Source: Bagarius yarrelli (taxonomy: Eukaryota > Chordata > Actinopteri > Siluriformes > Sisoridae). Taken from it: a stretch of 64,000 nucleotides of DNA. The notes under the pieces were generated by a model. The model was given only the letters and a program-made list of their open reading frames with translations. It was not told the DNA's origin and did no database searches. The DNA lies in NCBI GenBank assembly GCA_005784505.1, contig VCAZ01000005.1, positions 5,001 through 69,000 of the forward strand. Direction: 5' to 3'. Shown in pieces: positions 1 to 9,600 of the stretch; position 1 is the stretch's first letter; each line of letters begins with the position of its first letter. The translations under genes and the position numbers were made by a program.

Positions 1-352
1 GGAGCAATTTATCTACATCCCTTAAAAAGCGCCACATCTCACGTTGTACTGGATGGAGACAAGCTAGTTAGTTTAGCCGAACTGTTCTTACAATGTCTAA
101 CTTTTCTGAAAAAATCTGCCCTAAAAATGTATTTTTAGGTATGTCCAAGACAAAGACAATTTCTCCTCCTCTGTCAGCCACTGTGGGCATAAAAATTCGA
201 ATTCAACTGTACAGACGAATTTTGCTAGTCTGTGCTTGGTTGTAAGAATTTACTCTGATCAACCAATCAGAGGACGGAAAAATGCTGATGTCATCGTGGA
301 CCAGCTAGTGGGCCTCGGGGGGCGGGTTTAAAAATCTGATTGGTTAAAGAAA
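1..352. other. Upstream sequence, no recognised feature
   Basis: AT-rich non-coding DNA. No open frame, RNA gene or clear repeat is recognised. A repeat that recurs near 60 kb begins at its right edge. Confidence 0.5.
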
Positions 353-609
353 CAGTCTTTAATAATATTAAATCTGCCACTGCTAATATAGTTTAAGTTC
401 CATGGGCAGCACTACTGATTCTGAAGGCTTTGGGCAGATTAGATTAACATGACAGCACATAGAAACTGAAATCTGATTGGACAAAAAAATCTAACATCCA
501 CATACTTGTACTAGAAACAGTGCAGCAAGAGAAACACTACGAATAAACTGTTGGAAATAAATTAATACAATTTAATAGAACAAATATTAGAATTCAGATT
601 GTAAATGTA
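353..609 (+). repeat. Interspersed repeat R1, copy 1
   Basis: About 257 bp that match 59999-60256 in the same orientation over almost the whole length. Shared blocks include CTGCCACTGCTAATATAG and GATTCTGAAGGCTTTGGGCA, and both copies end in TAAATG. No coding potential is seen. It is a dispersed element, possibly a non-autonomous DNA transposon, with no clear terminal inverted repeats. Confidence 0.75.
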
Positions 610-649
610 GAAAGGATTTTCTGGCCCTGACTGCACACCACTGGTCTTT

Positions 650-760
650 AACCACCAAACTACCACTGCTGGGCTCCTGATCAAGGCCCTTGCTCAAGCT
701 CAGTTAGATAAAACAAATGAGATAAATGTAAGTTACTCTGGATGAGGGTGTCTGCCAATG
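650..760 (+). mobile_element. SINE-A copy, head lost
   Basis: SINE-A is my name for the family that recurs throughout this window: a tRNA-like head, a core reading TGGGCCCCTGAGCAAGGCCC, and a tail GATAAATGTAAGT then CTCTGGATAAG then GTCTGCCAAATG. This copy keeps the core (with substitutions) and the tail. The tail resembles L2/RSg-1 LINE tails in fish. Confidence 0.7.
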
Positions 761-1371
761 TTTTGTCTTAATACCTATTTTAAACATGTATTCTTATAGT
801 GGGTGCCAATAATTAATACTCTAAAACTCTTTCCGGTTGCATTTGTGCAAACATTGTAGTTTAAAAGTCATTATTGTAGTTGAAGCTGGCATCAGATGTG
901 AGGTCATACGCATACTCGGTTTTATGGCAATAAAATCAGGAGAAAGCATTTGGTGTGTTTTTTTTTTTATTTTTCGCATTTCTTTTTTTGCGTCAGTTTG
1001 AACTTTAGAGAAGTTCTGTGGTTAGCGGTGTGACCTGTGATCAGTTTCGCATTGTTGACCCCTTTGACATGTCATAAATGCAGCCCGAGAGCACACAGAG
1101 CTGAATCGGGCTTCAGAACAAGACAGAGCATCCCTATACTCTATACTCCGAGCTCGGGTGTATGAGATCGTCCCACTGTGCTTGTGTCATGCTGAAATCT
1201 CTTGGCAGCCTCTTTGCTTTTTATGCGGCTTCTAACATGTTAAAACTTTCCCAAGTTGTCATGATTGCAGGTTTTCGGCAGGAGGCGCGGTAGTGTAGCG
1301 GCTTGTGGTTTGTTGTGGTTAAAGCCGGGGTTTCCTGCCAGAACAGCAGGGTGCCGTAGCAGAACAGAACA
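761..1371. other. No recognised feature
   Basis: Non-coding sequence with T-rich runs near 957-990. Nothing else is supported. Confidence 0.45.
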
Positions 1372-2135
1372 GTGGAGAGAACAGAACAGAGTATAAATAA
1401 GTGTATAGAGTAGAGTAGAGCACACAGTATTGAGTAAAGTATGTGAGCGGCAAAAATTTCCGCTTCATGCTCAAAGCATTTTATAATCGCTTCACTCCCG
1501 CTCTGCTCCTGATTTTCTTTTCCCCTCTCAACACTCGCTCCTCACTCTATGTTTGCTCCATGAAAAATTTGTGAGTAATAAACTTAATATACTAATATAT
1601 GCATTTAGAGTATAGAGTAGATCATATAGTGGAGTATAGATTAGAACAGAGCATGCAATATAATGATTGAAGTATAGAGTAGAGTATAAAGCAGATTATA
1701 GAGTAGTATATCGAGTATAGAGTACAGTATACAATATATTATAGAGTATAAAGTGGAGTTAAGTAAAAATATAGAGTACAACAGATTATAGAATAGAGCA
1801 AAGCACTCGGTACTAAGTTTAGAGTATAGAGTTGAGTATAGTATAGAGTATGAGGTAGATAAGAAAGTATAGAATAGAATATAGAGTAGAGTGTACAGTA
1901 GAGTGAAAAGATTATATAGTACAGTATAAAGTACAGTATAATGTAGAGTAGAGAATACAGTAGAGTATAAAGGAGATTATAAAGTACAGAAGAGTACAGT
2001 ATAGAGTAGAATGTAAAGTATAAAGTAGAATTATATGTAGAGTGTAAATTAAAGTATAATGTAGAGTGTAAAGTATGAAGTAGAGAATAACAGACGAGCA
2101 TACACAGTAGTATAGAGTGAAATATTGAGAAGAGC
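1372..2135. repeat. Minisatellite, purine-rich arm of an inverted array
   Basis: Degenerate tandem copies built from AGAGTATAGAGTAGAG, interrupted by about 160 bp of unique sequence at 1443-1604. The opposite strand reads TACTCTATACTC, the motif of the adjoining array at 2145-2985, so the two arrays are inverted relative to each other. Long open frames on either strand here are only repeat translations rich in Leu, Tyr, Thr and Ser. Confidence 0.85.
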
Positions 2136-2985
2136 AGACCACACTCTTACTCTACTCTATACTCTGAATGTGCTCTGCTCTACACTATACTTCACTCTAT
2201 ACTCTGAGCGTGCTCTGCTCTACTTTATACTCTATTCTACACTCTACCTTATACTCTATACCCTGAGTGTGCTCTACTCTACTCTATACTACACTCTGTA
2301 CAGAGTATTCTTTGCTCTACTCTCTACTCAACACTCTACTTATACTCTACTCTATACTCTGGGTGTGCTCTGCTCTACTTTATATTCTACTCTATACTCT
2401 GAGTGTGCTCTGCACTACTCTATACTCTGATAGTATATTCCCTGAGTGTGCTTTGCTCTACTGTATATTTTACTCTATACTCTGATCTTGCTTTGCTCTA
2501 CTCTATCCTACATTATTCTGTACTCTACTCTATACTTTGTGTATGCTCTACTCTACATTCTACTCTATATTCTACTCTATACTCTGAGTGTGCTCTGCAC
2601 TACTCTATACTCCACTCCATACTCTGATAGTGCTTTGCTCTACACTCTATACTCTGAGTGTGCTTTGCTCTACTCTATATTTTACTCTATACTCTACTCT
2701 ATACTCTGTTGCTCTGCTCTACTGTATCCTACGCTATTCTATACTGTGCTCTATGCTTTGTGTATGCTCTACTCTATACTCTGAGTGTGCTCTGCTCTAC
2801 TCTATACTCTGATAGTGCTCTGCTCTACACTCTATTCTCTGAGTGTGCTTTGCTCTACTGTATATTTTACTCTATACTCTATACTCTGCTCTACTCTATC
2901 CTACATTATTCTATACTCTACTCTATACTCTGAGTGTGCTCTGCTCTACTCTACACTACTCTATACTCTATATACTTTCATTAGA
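2136..2985. repeat. Minisatellite, pyrimidine-rich arm of an inverted array
   Basis: Tandem copies of about 30 bp based on TCTATACTCTGAGTGTGCTC plus TGCTCTAC. The polarity switches abruptly at about 2136-2146. Copies are better conserved than in the left arm. The overlapping frames (61-112 codons) are repeat translations, not genes. Confidence 0.85.
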
Positions 2986-3546
2986 GTATATGGCTTATAT
3001 GTACGTATCTGTACTGTGTCGACATTATAGATACTGTATTTCTAAATGTCCTCAGGCTTTAAGTCCAGCCTGCGTTGGAGCCACGCTTTATTAATGATTC
3101 ACCACCTTCTACTGATGTCAGAACACTCCAGAGATCGAACTGTCTACAAAATCAGTCAATCTGTCTTAATGATGGAGTAGAAAAGCGCCTGTTCCTCCCA
3201 CTGAATGTTAATTATTTAAGGAAAAGGAGGTTGAAATATAAATCTGCGTGGGGACGTCATGTTCTGACTGATTTTACAGACTGAGTTCTTTTAAATTTTC
3301 CTGGGGACAAACGTTTACCCACAAGAATAGAAATATATCACTGTTTTCATTTTCATTTGGACACGAAGACATTTTCCTTCAACAGAAACTACAGCTTTAA
3401 AAAACTGCATTTATTCTGTGGGACATTAATTAGCTGTATTGCTTACAGCAATCGAAGACAAACAGGAATAATTATACGTCCTAAAATTCGGCTGCAGGAT
3501 TTTGTTTGGTTTTGTTAAAACATCCACTACATCGCACTGTTTCTTT
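2986..3546. other. No recognised feature
   Basis: Non-coding sequence between the inverted minisatellite and a CT microsatellite. Confidence 0.45.
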
Positions 3547-3648
3547 ACACTCTCTCTCTCTCTCTCTTTTTTCTTTCTTTCTTTCTTTCTTTCCTGTCTT
3601 ACCTGCTCTCCCTCTCTCTCCCTCTCTCTCTCTCTCTCTCTTTCTCTT

Positions 3649-3746
<98 letters not shown>

Positions 3747-3752
3747 GCTCTC
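3547..3752. repeat. (CT)n microsatellite, about 200 bp
   Basis: Near-pure CT with TTTC interruptions. Long frames on both strands (poly Ser/Leu one way, Arg/Glu the other) are artefacts of the repeat. Confidence 0.97.
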
Positions 3753-3872
3753 TCTATCTCTTAGAAATTGAATCCGGTAACTGTACAAATCATTTGCTGC
3801 TCTACATTTACGCTACCTTTGGACATGAAATAACAAAATAGCTAAATTCATAAAAAGAAACAGTAACAAAAT

Positions 3873-3990
3873 CAATTGGGGGTTAAGGGCCTTTCTCAGG
3901 GGCCCAGCAGTGGTAACTTGGTGGCACTGGGAATCAAACCCTGATCTTCCAATTACCAGGCCAATACCTTAACCACTGCGCTACCACTTC
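3873..3990 (-). mobile_element. SINE-A head and core
   Basis: On the minus strand the head reads GAAGTGGTAGCGCAGTGGTT, matching a pol III A box. It is followed at tRNA-like spacing by GGTTTGATTCC, a near-perfect B box, and then the GGGCC core. The tail is missing. It lies head-to-head with the copy at 4045-4202. Confidence 0.85.
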
Positions 3991-4044
3991 TAAGGGCATA
4001 CACACTTTAGGGGCCCTAAAATCTGATACTTTATCAGTAACAGC

Positions 4045-4202
4045 ATGAAATAAAGTTAAGGACTGTGGGTATAATTCCAGGCCCCATTAAGCTGTCGCTA
4101 CTGGGCCCCTGAGCAAGGCCCCTAATCCTATACTCAGCTAGAGAAAAATGAGATAAATGTAAGTTGCTGTCTGTCAAATGCTAAATAAAATGTAAAATGT
4201 AG
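4045..4202 (+). mobile_element. SINE-A copy
   Basis: The head is degenerate, but the core TGGGCCCCTGAGCAAGGCCC is intact and the tail GAGATAAATGTAAGT is clear, ending in a run related to AAATGTAAAATG. Confidence 0.8.
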
Positions 4203-4306
4203 ATGTGAATAATTTAGTCATTAAGTTTTGGATACAATCCTTCAATCCTCCAGCAGATGGAAGTATGAGCATTCCTACAGAGACTGCACGAACAGAACAC
4301 ACAGAC

Positions 4307-4308
4307 GT

Positions 4309-4341
<33 letters not shown>
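4307..4341. repeat. (CA)n microsatellite
   Basis: About 17 CA units. The surrounding 4203-4700 is otherwise featureless non-coding DNA. Confidence 0.97.
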
Positions 4342-4343
<2 letters not shown>

Positions 4344-5237
4344 TGCGCACGTCTTTCCAAGATTTACCCCTATTATCTTTTTACTAAAGCATTAATAGAA
4401 CCAAATAATACTAAAATCTAACCACTGATTACTCGTATTTCTGGCTATAAACAAATTACTCATGATTTGAAGTATTACATAGCTTATTCAAGCCATTCTG
4501 TCACCTGACCTTATACCTAAATTTGATTTGAATGCCTCTGCAGTAGTTCTGGGGGTATTTCACCTGATTAAGGGAAATATCTGGAGGTCATTGGTTGAGT
4601 ATGAGGTTATTATGCAGCAGGCACAAATCCTGGTCATAACGTCCCTCACTGCCACTTGATAAATAGGTAATTTAACTAGTTTGCTGCAGTGGAGTATTAA
4701 ATTTTATCTATTACTACTTGCACATATATTAAAAGTTCCACCACTACTACTTACACCGTTAGTTACTACACTATTACTTCTATTACTTATACTACTTTAA
4801 CCACCGGTAATACTACTATAACTACCACTCTCACTACTAGAGTAATATTTATACTATTATTAATAGTACTACTATAACTACCAGTAGCACTAATGGATTA
4901 ATAGTTCTACTACTAATTCCACTTTTATTACTAATACTACTATAACTACCACAAGCACTACAAGAGTAGTATTTATACTACTATTACTAATACTACTATA
5001 ACCACCACAAGCACTATTAGAGTAATATTTATACTACTATTACTAATACTACTATAACCACCACAAGCACTATTAGAGTAATATTTATACTACTATTACT
5101 AATACTACTATAACCACCACAAGCACTATTAGAGTAATATTTATACTACTATTACTACTATAACTACCACAAGGACTACTAGAGTAATATTTATATTACT
5201 ATTACTAATACTACTATAACCACCACAAGCACTATTA

Positions 5238-5442
5238 CATTTACATACATTTACATTTGCAGCATTTGGCAGACGTCCTTATCCAGAGCGACTTACAATA
5301 TTCCTTGTTATACAACTGAGCAATTGGGGGTTAAGGGCCTTGCTCAGGGGCCCAACAATGGTGGCTTGGTGGAGCTGGGAATCCACAACCTTCGGGTTGG
5401 TAATCCAACACCTTAACCATGAGCCACCATTCCCCCTCCCCC
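5238..5442 (-). mobile_element. SINE-A, nearly full length, inserted in the 56-bp array
   Basis: Read on the minus strand it runs from a head with A-box-like sequence through the GGGCCCCTGAGCAAGGCCC core to CTCTGGATAAGGACGTCTGCC and a TAAATGTAAATG-like tail. The interrupted unit resumes on the far side. ATTA flanks both ends (5234-5237 and 5443-5446), consistent with a short target duplication. Confidence 0.88.
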
Positions 5443-5523
5443 ATTAGAGTAATATTTATACTACTAATTCTACTACTATTACTAATAATACTTTAACCAC
5501 CACTAGCAGTACTGAAGTATTTT

Positions 5524-5876
5524 CATTCATTCATCTTACGCTTATTCCCTAATTAGGGGGCACAGGGATCTGTGGGAGTCTATCCCAGCCATCTCTGAAA
5601 GAAAGGAGGGGTACACCCTGAACAGGTGGCCAGTCCATCACAGGGCCACACACATACTCACACTCACTCCTATGGGCAATTTAGAATCACCAATCGACCT
5701 AACATAGATGTTTGTGGACTGTGGGAGGAAACCGGAGAACCCGGAGTAAACCCACACAAGCACGGGGAGAACATGCAAACTCCACACAGAAAGACCCGTA
5801 AATCGAACCAGAGCCTTCTTGCTGTTATAGTAGTATTAAAAATGGCAGTGCTCATCACTAAGCCACCGTGCTGCCC
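5524..5876 (-). mobile_element. SINE-B, full length, inserted in the 56-bp array
   Basis: SINE-B is my name for a second tRNA-headed family. On the minus strand a typical copy has a head GGTGGCTTAGTGGTTAGCAC, a TTCGAATCC-type B box, then GTGTGGAGTTTGCATGTTCT, GGTTTCCTCCCACAGTC, GTGATGGACTGG and a tail of TGAATGAATGA type. Here TACTGAAGTATTTT precedes and TACTAGAGTATTTT follows (12 of 14 matching): a target duplication, or neighbouring array units. Confidence 0.88.
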
Positions 5877-6245
5877 TACTAGAGTATTTTGGTAGTACTA
5901 ATTCTACTACCATTACTAATACTACTAAAACCACCGCTAGCACTACTAGAGTAATATTTCTTTACTGTTACTAATACTACTATAACCACCACTAGCACTA
6001 CTCAAGTACTATTCCTATTAATAATTCTACTACATTCACTAATACTACTATAACCACCACTAGCACTAGTAGAGTATTTGTTACTACTATTTCCACCACC
6101 ATTACTGATACTACTATAACCACCACTAGCACTAGTAGGGAAATATTTCTACTACTATTATTGCTACTTCTACCATCACTAGTATTGTGACAACTAACAC
6201 TAAATCGCTACTAATACCACCTCTAGTACTACTATAAATAATAAT

Positions 6246-7074
6246 AAGAGTACCCATCATCATGTCTTTTTTCTGTCTTCATTTAACTAAAAAAAAAAAA
6301 CAACAACAACTTTAGAGTATAAAGTATAAGAATTTTTTGTTCTCTATTACCTCAAACCGCTGCGCTAAAAGTATTAAGGTGACCTTAATTTACAGACGAG
6401 TGAAGAAATTGCATATTGCATAAATTGTTTAGGTTTGACGTCTTCCCTGAGACTGGCGAAGACTTGTTCTGTGTCGTTAGGGTGAGGCTTTTTTTTTTTG
6501 CCCAAGAAGGTATAATTACGCTTTCCTTCTAAAACCTTCCACCACCCGCACACACAATAAAAGGTTTCTTTCTTTTCAAATCAAGAAGTGGAAGTAACTC
6601 ACAATGAATTGAGGGAGTCATATTTTCATGCTTTTGTGTACTGTGACTGGTTTTTGAATAGGGACTGAACCACCTTGGCTTTTGTAGACCGAGTGTGAAC
6701 GCGCAAGGGACTAAACATTTACAGTACAGTGGTATTTCTATATTTCAGGAGGACTTTTATCCAAAGCCTTTTTGTTAAGTGATTAAGAAAGAAGTCCAAG
6801 CACGAAGCTGTGAAAGGAGCTGATAGTGAAATAATCACCGAACGACAGAGTGACCAGCCGCTGACCAGAAACAAATGATGGAGAAGGAATGTATAATTAT
6901 ACACATTTACACACTCACACAAAGTAAGACACTAAGAGGGATAAACATGAGCAGGAAGAGGAGTGGAGAAAGTTGTAGAACTCGATGCAGAAAATGAATT
7001 TTTTTTCTAGAAATGTAGAAAAAAACGTTGAAATTCGAGAGAAAAAGATCACCACTACCCCCGTTGTAATTTAA
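6246..7074. other. No recognised feature
   Basis: AT-rich non-coding sequence with an A-run near 6289-6301. No coding or RNA gene signal. Confidence 0.45.
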
Positions 7075-7727
7075 ATGCCTTTTTATTGTTACATACAGTG
7101 AAATTCTTTCTTTGCATATCCCATCTTAGTAAGTTGGAGTCAGAGCATGATGCAGCTCCCCTGGAACAGGAAGGGTTAAGGGTTAAGCTCAAGTACACAA
7201 AAGTGACTGGCTGTCTGGCTGGCTGGCGGGCGGGGGTGGGGCTTGAACCCAGGTCTTCAGATCAACAACTTAGGATAGCGGTTGTGGGGCTTTGACCCAG
7301 GTCTTCAGATCAACAACTTAGGCTGGCGGTGGTGGGGCTTTGACCCAGGTCTTCCTGGCCTTTAGATCAACAACTTAGGCTGGCGGTGGTAGGGCTTGAA
7401 CCCAGGTCTTCAGATCAACAACTTAGGCTGGCGGTGGTGGGACTTTGATCCAGGTCTTCAGATCAACAACTTAGGCTGGCGGTGGTGGGACTTTGATCCA
7501 GGTCTTCAGATCAACAACTTAGGCTGGCGGTGGTGGGGCTTTGATCCAGGTCTTACTGGTCTTTAGATCAACAGCTTAGGTTGGCGGTGGTAGGGCTTGA
7601 ACCCAGGTCTTCAGATCAACAACTTAGGCAGGTGGTGGTGGGGCTTTGACCCAGGTCGTCCTGGTCTTTAAATTAACAACTCAGGCTGGCGGTGGTGGGC
7701 TTACGCCTTAACCATTTAGGCCACCCT
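7075..7727 (-). mobile_element. SINE-C copy with tandemly amplified head
   Basis: On the minus strand a head with GGTTAAGGCGTAAG lies at the right end. The B-box region (CTGGGTTCAAGCCC) then recurs as about ten 48-bp or 57-bp units, and the body ends in CCAACTTACTAAG and GAATTTCACTGTATGTAACA, near an AATAAAAA end. The body matches a simple, unamplified copy at 14050-14248. Confidence 0.75.
7217..7700. repeat. 48/57-bp tandem repeat array
   Basis: CTTCAGATCAACAACTTAGG recurs at 7255, 7303, 7408, 7456, 7504 and 7609. Three units carry a 9-bp insertion beginning CTGGCCTTT or CTGGTCTTT, giving 57-bp spacing. It is regular in spacing but has no distinct spacers, so it is not a CRISPR array. Confidence 0.9.
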
Positions 7728-7882
7728 AAATGTCCTAAACTAAAGCTAAATCTTTCAACACTTAAATTTTATGTTTTTTCTTCCTCATGTCTACTCTTAA
7801 TGTCAAAATCTTGTGTAAAGGAAAAGTATAATGATCTAATCACTTCACTCGTATTAAATCATATAAAATCCAACCAAAACTA

Positions 7883-8205
7883 GGGCTGTACAATATATCG
7901 AAATTATTGAAATATCGGCAATGTGCATATAGTGATATGAAGATTTCAAAAATATGGCAGTATTTCTGTTTTAAAAGTGACGACCACATGCAGACTGTAG
8001 TTCTATATGACACATGTAAATCTCCAAATTCCAAATCCTTACAGTCGCCTCAAAATCAAGCAATACTCAACAGAAAAATCTATAATCACATCTGTAATAT
8101 GTTGGTTATATGATTTTTTCAAAAATATTGTATTGCATATCAAATATCGTATTATTTAGCATGCTATCGCATATCGCATCTTTCTTCAATATCGCACGGG
8201 TCTAC
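7883..8205. mobile_element. MITE-like element with ATATCG-rich ends
   Basis: The left end TAGGGCTGTACAATATATCG is matched in inverted form by CAATATCGCACGGGTCTA at the right, with several mismatches. Related ends occur at 38395-38466, 51726-51905, 19802 and 62802. The style (short, AT-rich, TAGGGCTG termini) is that of hAT-derived non-autonomous elements in fish. Confidence 0.6.
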
Positions 8206-9116
8206 AAAACACTTTTGTCCGGTTTAATTCCTCGGAATTTTCAGCAGTACCCCAAAAAAAGCTACTCTATAAATGGTCTCTTTAGAGCCGAGCTGTTACA
8301 GGAGAATTAACATCTCTGTACTGTGATACAGATGGACAGACTTTCTATTACATCCTTGAAGTCTTTTTTCTCTTACCCCAACATTATACAAATTATCATG
8401 CTATTTTTTTCTTACATTTGGGTTACAGCTACATTTAATGTCATAAAACATCCATGAGACAAGTGAAATTCTGTTTCAGCAACTATAAATGATGTTTTTT
8501 TCCTTCTCTATTTTGTAGTTAATGAAATAACAAAAGCAGCTTGTCAAAACCGGAGAGCAGGAAAATCCTCTTGCCTGAAGACTTTCCTGCAGATGGAAAC
8601 ATTCTGACTGTCACGAAGGGTTTGACCCTGGAGACACATGTCCAGAAATGTTAAATAAATATAAACAGAAAACGTCATCCTCTCCATAGATATATATTAT
8701 TCCGACTCATATCAATAAATATATTATTTATATTAAAAAGGGGTGTTTGCTTTACAGGTACATGTGCATGTGTGTTACTATAAAATGATACTGTTTTTTC
8801 GTGAGTGCAGTATAATAGCATTATTATAATATTACAAAACTATGATTTAAGCTAGTGTCAAAGCTGCTTTGATTACAAATAAACGTTCACTTCTTTACTC
8901 ATCAAATTCAAGACTAAAACGATGTGAACTTTTTTATTGCCTCCGTTGCCTCAAACTTTCTCACTGAGGTGAAATATTATTTTAAATTGTGTTATTTTTG
9001 TTGTAAATTTTTATAATTCTTTACCGCTGCTTTGTGAAAATGTCTATTTTTATGGCCGCATTTAAACTGTATGTATTAAGTGACCTAATTCTGATTTCTT
9101 TTCCTCCAATGTGGCA
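8206..9116. other. No recognised feature
   Basis: AT-rich non-coding sequence. Short frames have no recognisable similarity. Confidence 0.4.
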
Positions 9117-9350
9117 CAGATGGGATATGACTGATGATCGTTCAAGCCGGAAAAAAGCACATGGTCTTCGATATTTTCAAATCGGGTTTCAGGCCTCATT
9201 CGTATGTAAAAGTAAATCGGATATTTTAATCAGATTCATGCATTGGCGTCTGCAGACAGATCAGATTTTCACCTGTTTCTGTAAATCGAATGTCATAATG
9301 TCATGGATATGCAATGGTGCACATGGCGTCAGCTCAGAAGGACACCAACA
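9117..9350 (+). repeat. Interspersed repeat R2, copy 1
   Basis: Matches 23641-23866 in direct orientation. Shared blocks include GGAAAAAAGCACATGG, GATATTTTCA and GCGTCTGC, followed by CAGATTTT. A 109-codon open frame over it is not preserved in the second copy, so I treat it as non-coding. Confidence 0.7.
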
Positions 9351-9405
9351 GCGATACATATAACTTAGCGCAACTTTGATATTTATTAATTATGTTCAGT
9401 TAAAG

Positions 9406-9600
9406 CAGGAGTGTCCAAACTCGGTCCTGGAGGGTCGGTGTCCTGCAAAGTTTATCTCCAACTTGCCTCAACACACCTACCTGTGAGTTTTAAGTCTACC
9501 TAGCAAGATCTTGATTACTTGGTTCAGGTGTGTTTGATTAGGGTTGGAGCTAAACTCTGCAGGACACCGGCCATCCAGGACTGAGATTGGACACCCCTTG
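9406..9600. mobile_element. Fold-back MITE of about 195 bp
   Basis: The left arm CAGGAGTGTCCAAACTCGGT continues as CCTGGAGGGTCGGTGTCCTGCA. The right arm TGCAGGACACCGGCCATCCA continues to GGACACCCCTTG. The arms pair over about 40 bp with a few mismatches, leaving a loop of about 110 bp. Similar palindromic elements are common in cyprinid and other otophysan genomes. Confidence 0.85.

Larger units (their letters stand above)
4700..6245. repeat. 56-bp minisatellite with ACTACT core, split by two SINEs
   Basis: Tandem units carrying ACTACTATAACCACCACAAG then CACTATTAGAGTAATATTTA then TACTACTATTACTAAT. The spacing of GCACTATTAG (5011, 5067, 5123) is exactly 56 bp. Units become degenerate at both ends. 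SINE-A (5238-5442) and SINE-B (5524-5876) sit inside the array, so the array existed before those insertions. Confidence 0.9.

Noticed and set aside
1240..3094. Many overlapping frames of 61-120 codons on both strands
   Set aside because: They translate a TACTCTATACTC minisatellite in every frame (Leu, Tyr, Thr, Ser, Cys only).
3426..3841. Long Ser/Leu-rich and Arg/Glu-rich frames
   Set aside because: Direct translations of a CT microsatellite.
7217..7700. Possible CRISPR-like regular array
   Set aside because: Units are contiguous with no unique spacers, derive from a SINE head, and the host is a vertebrate.
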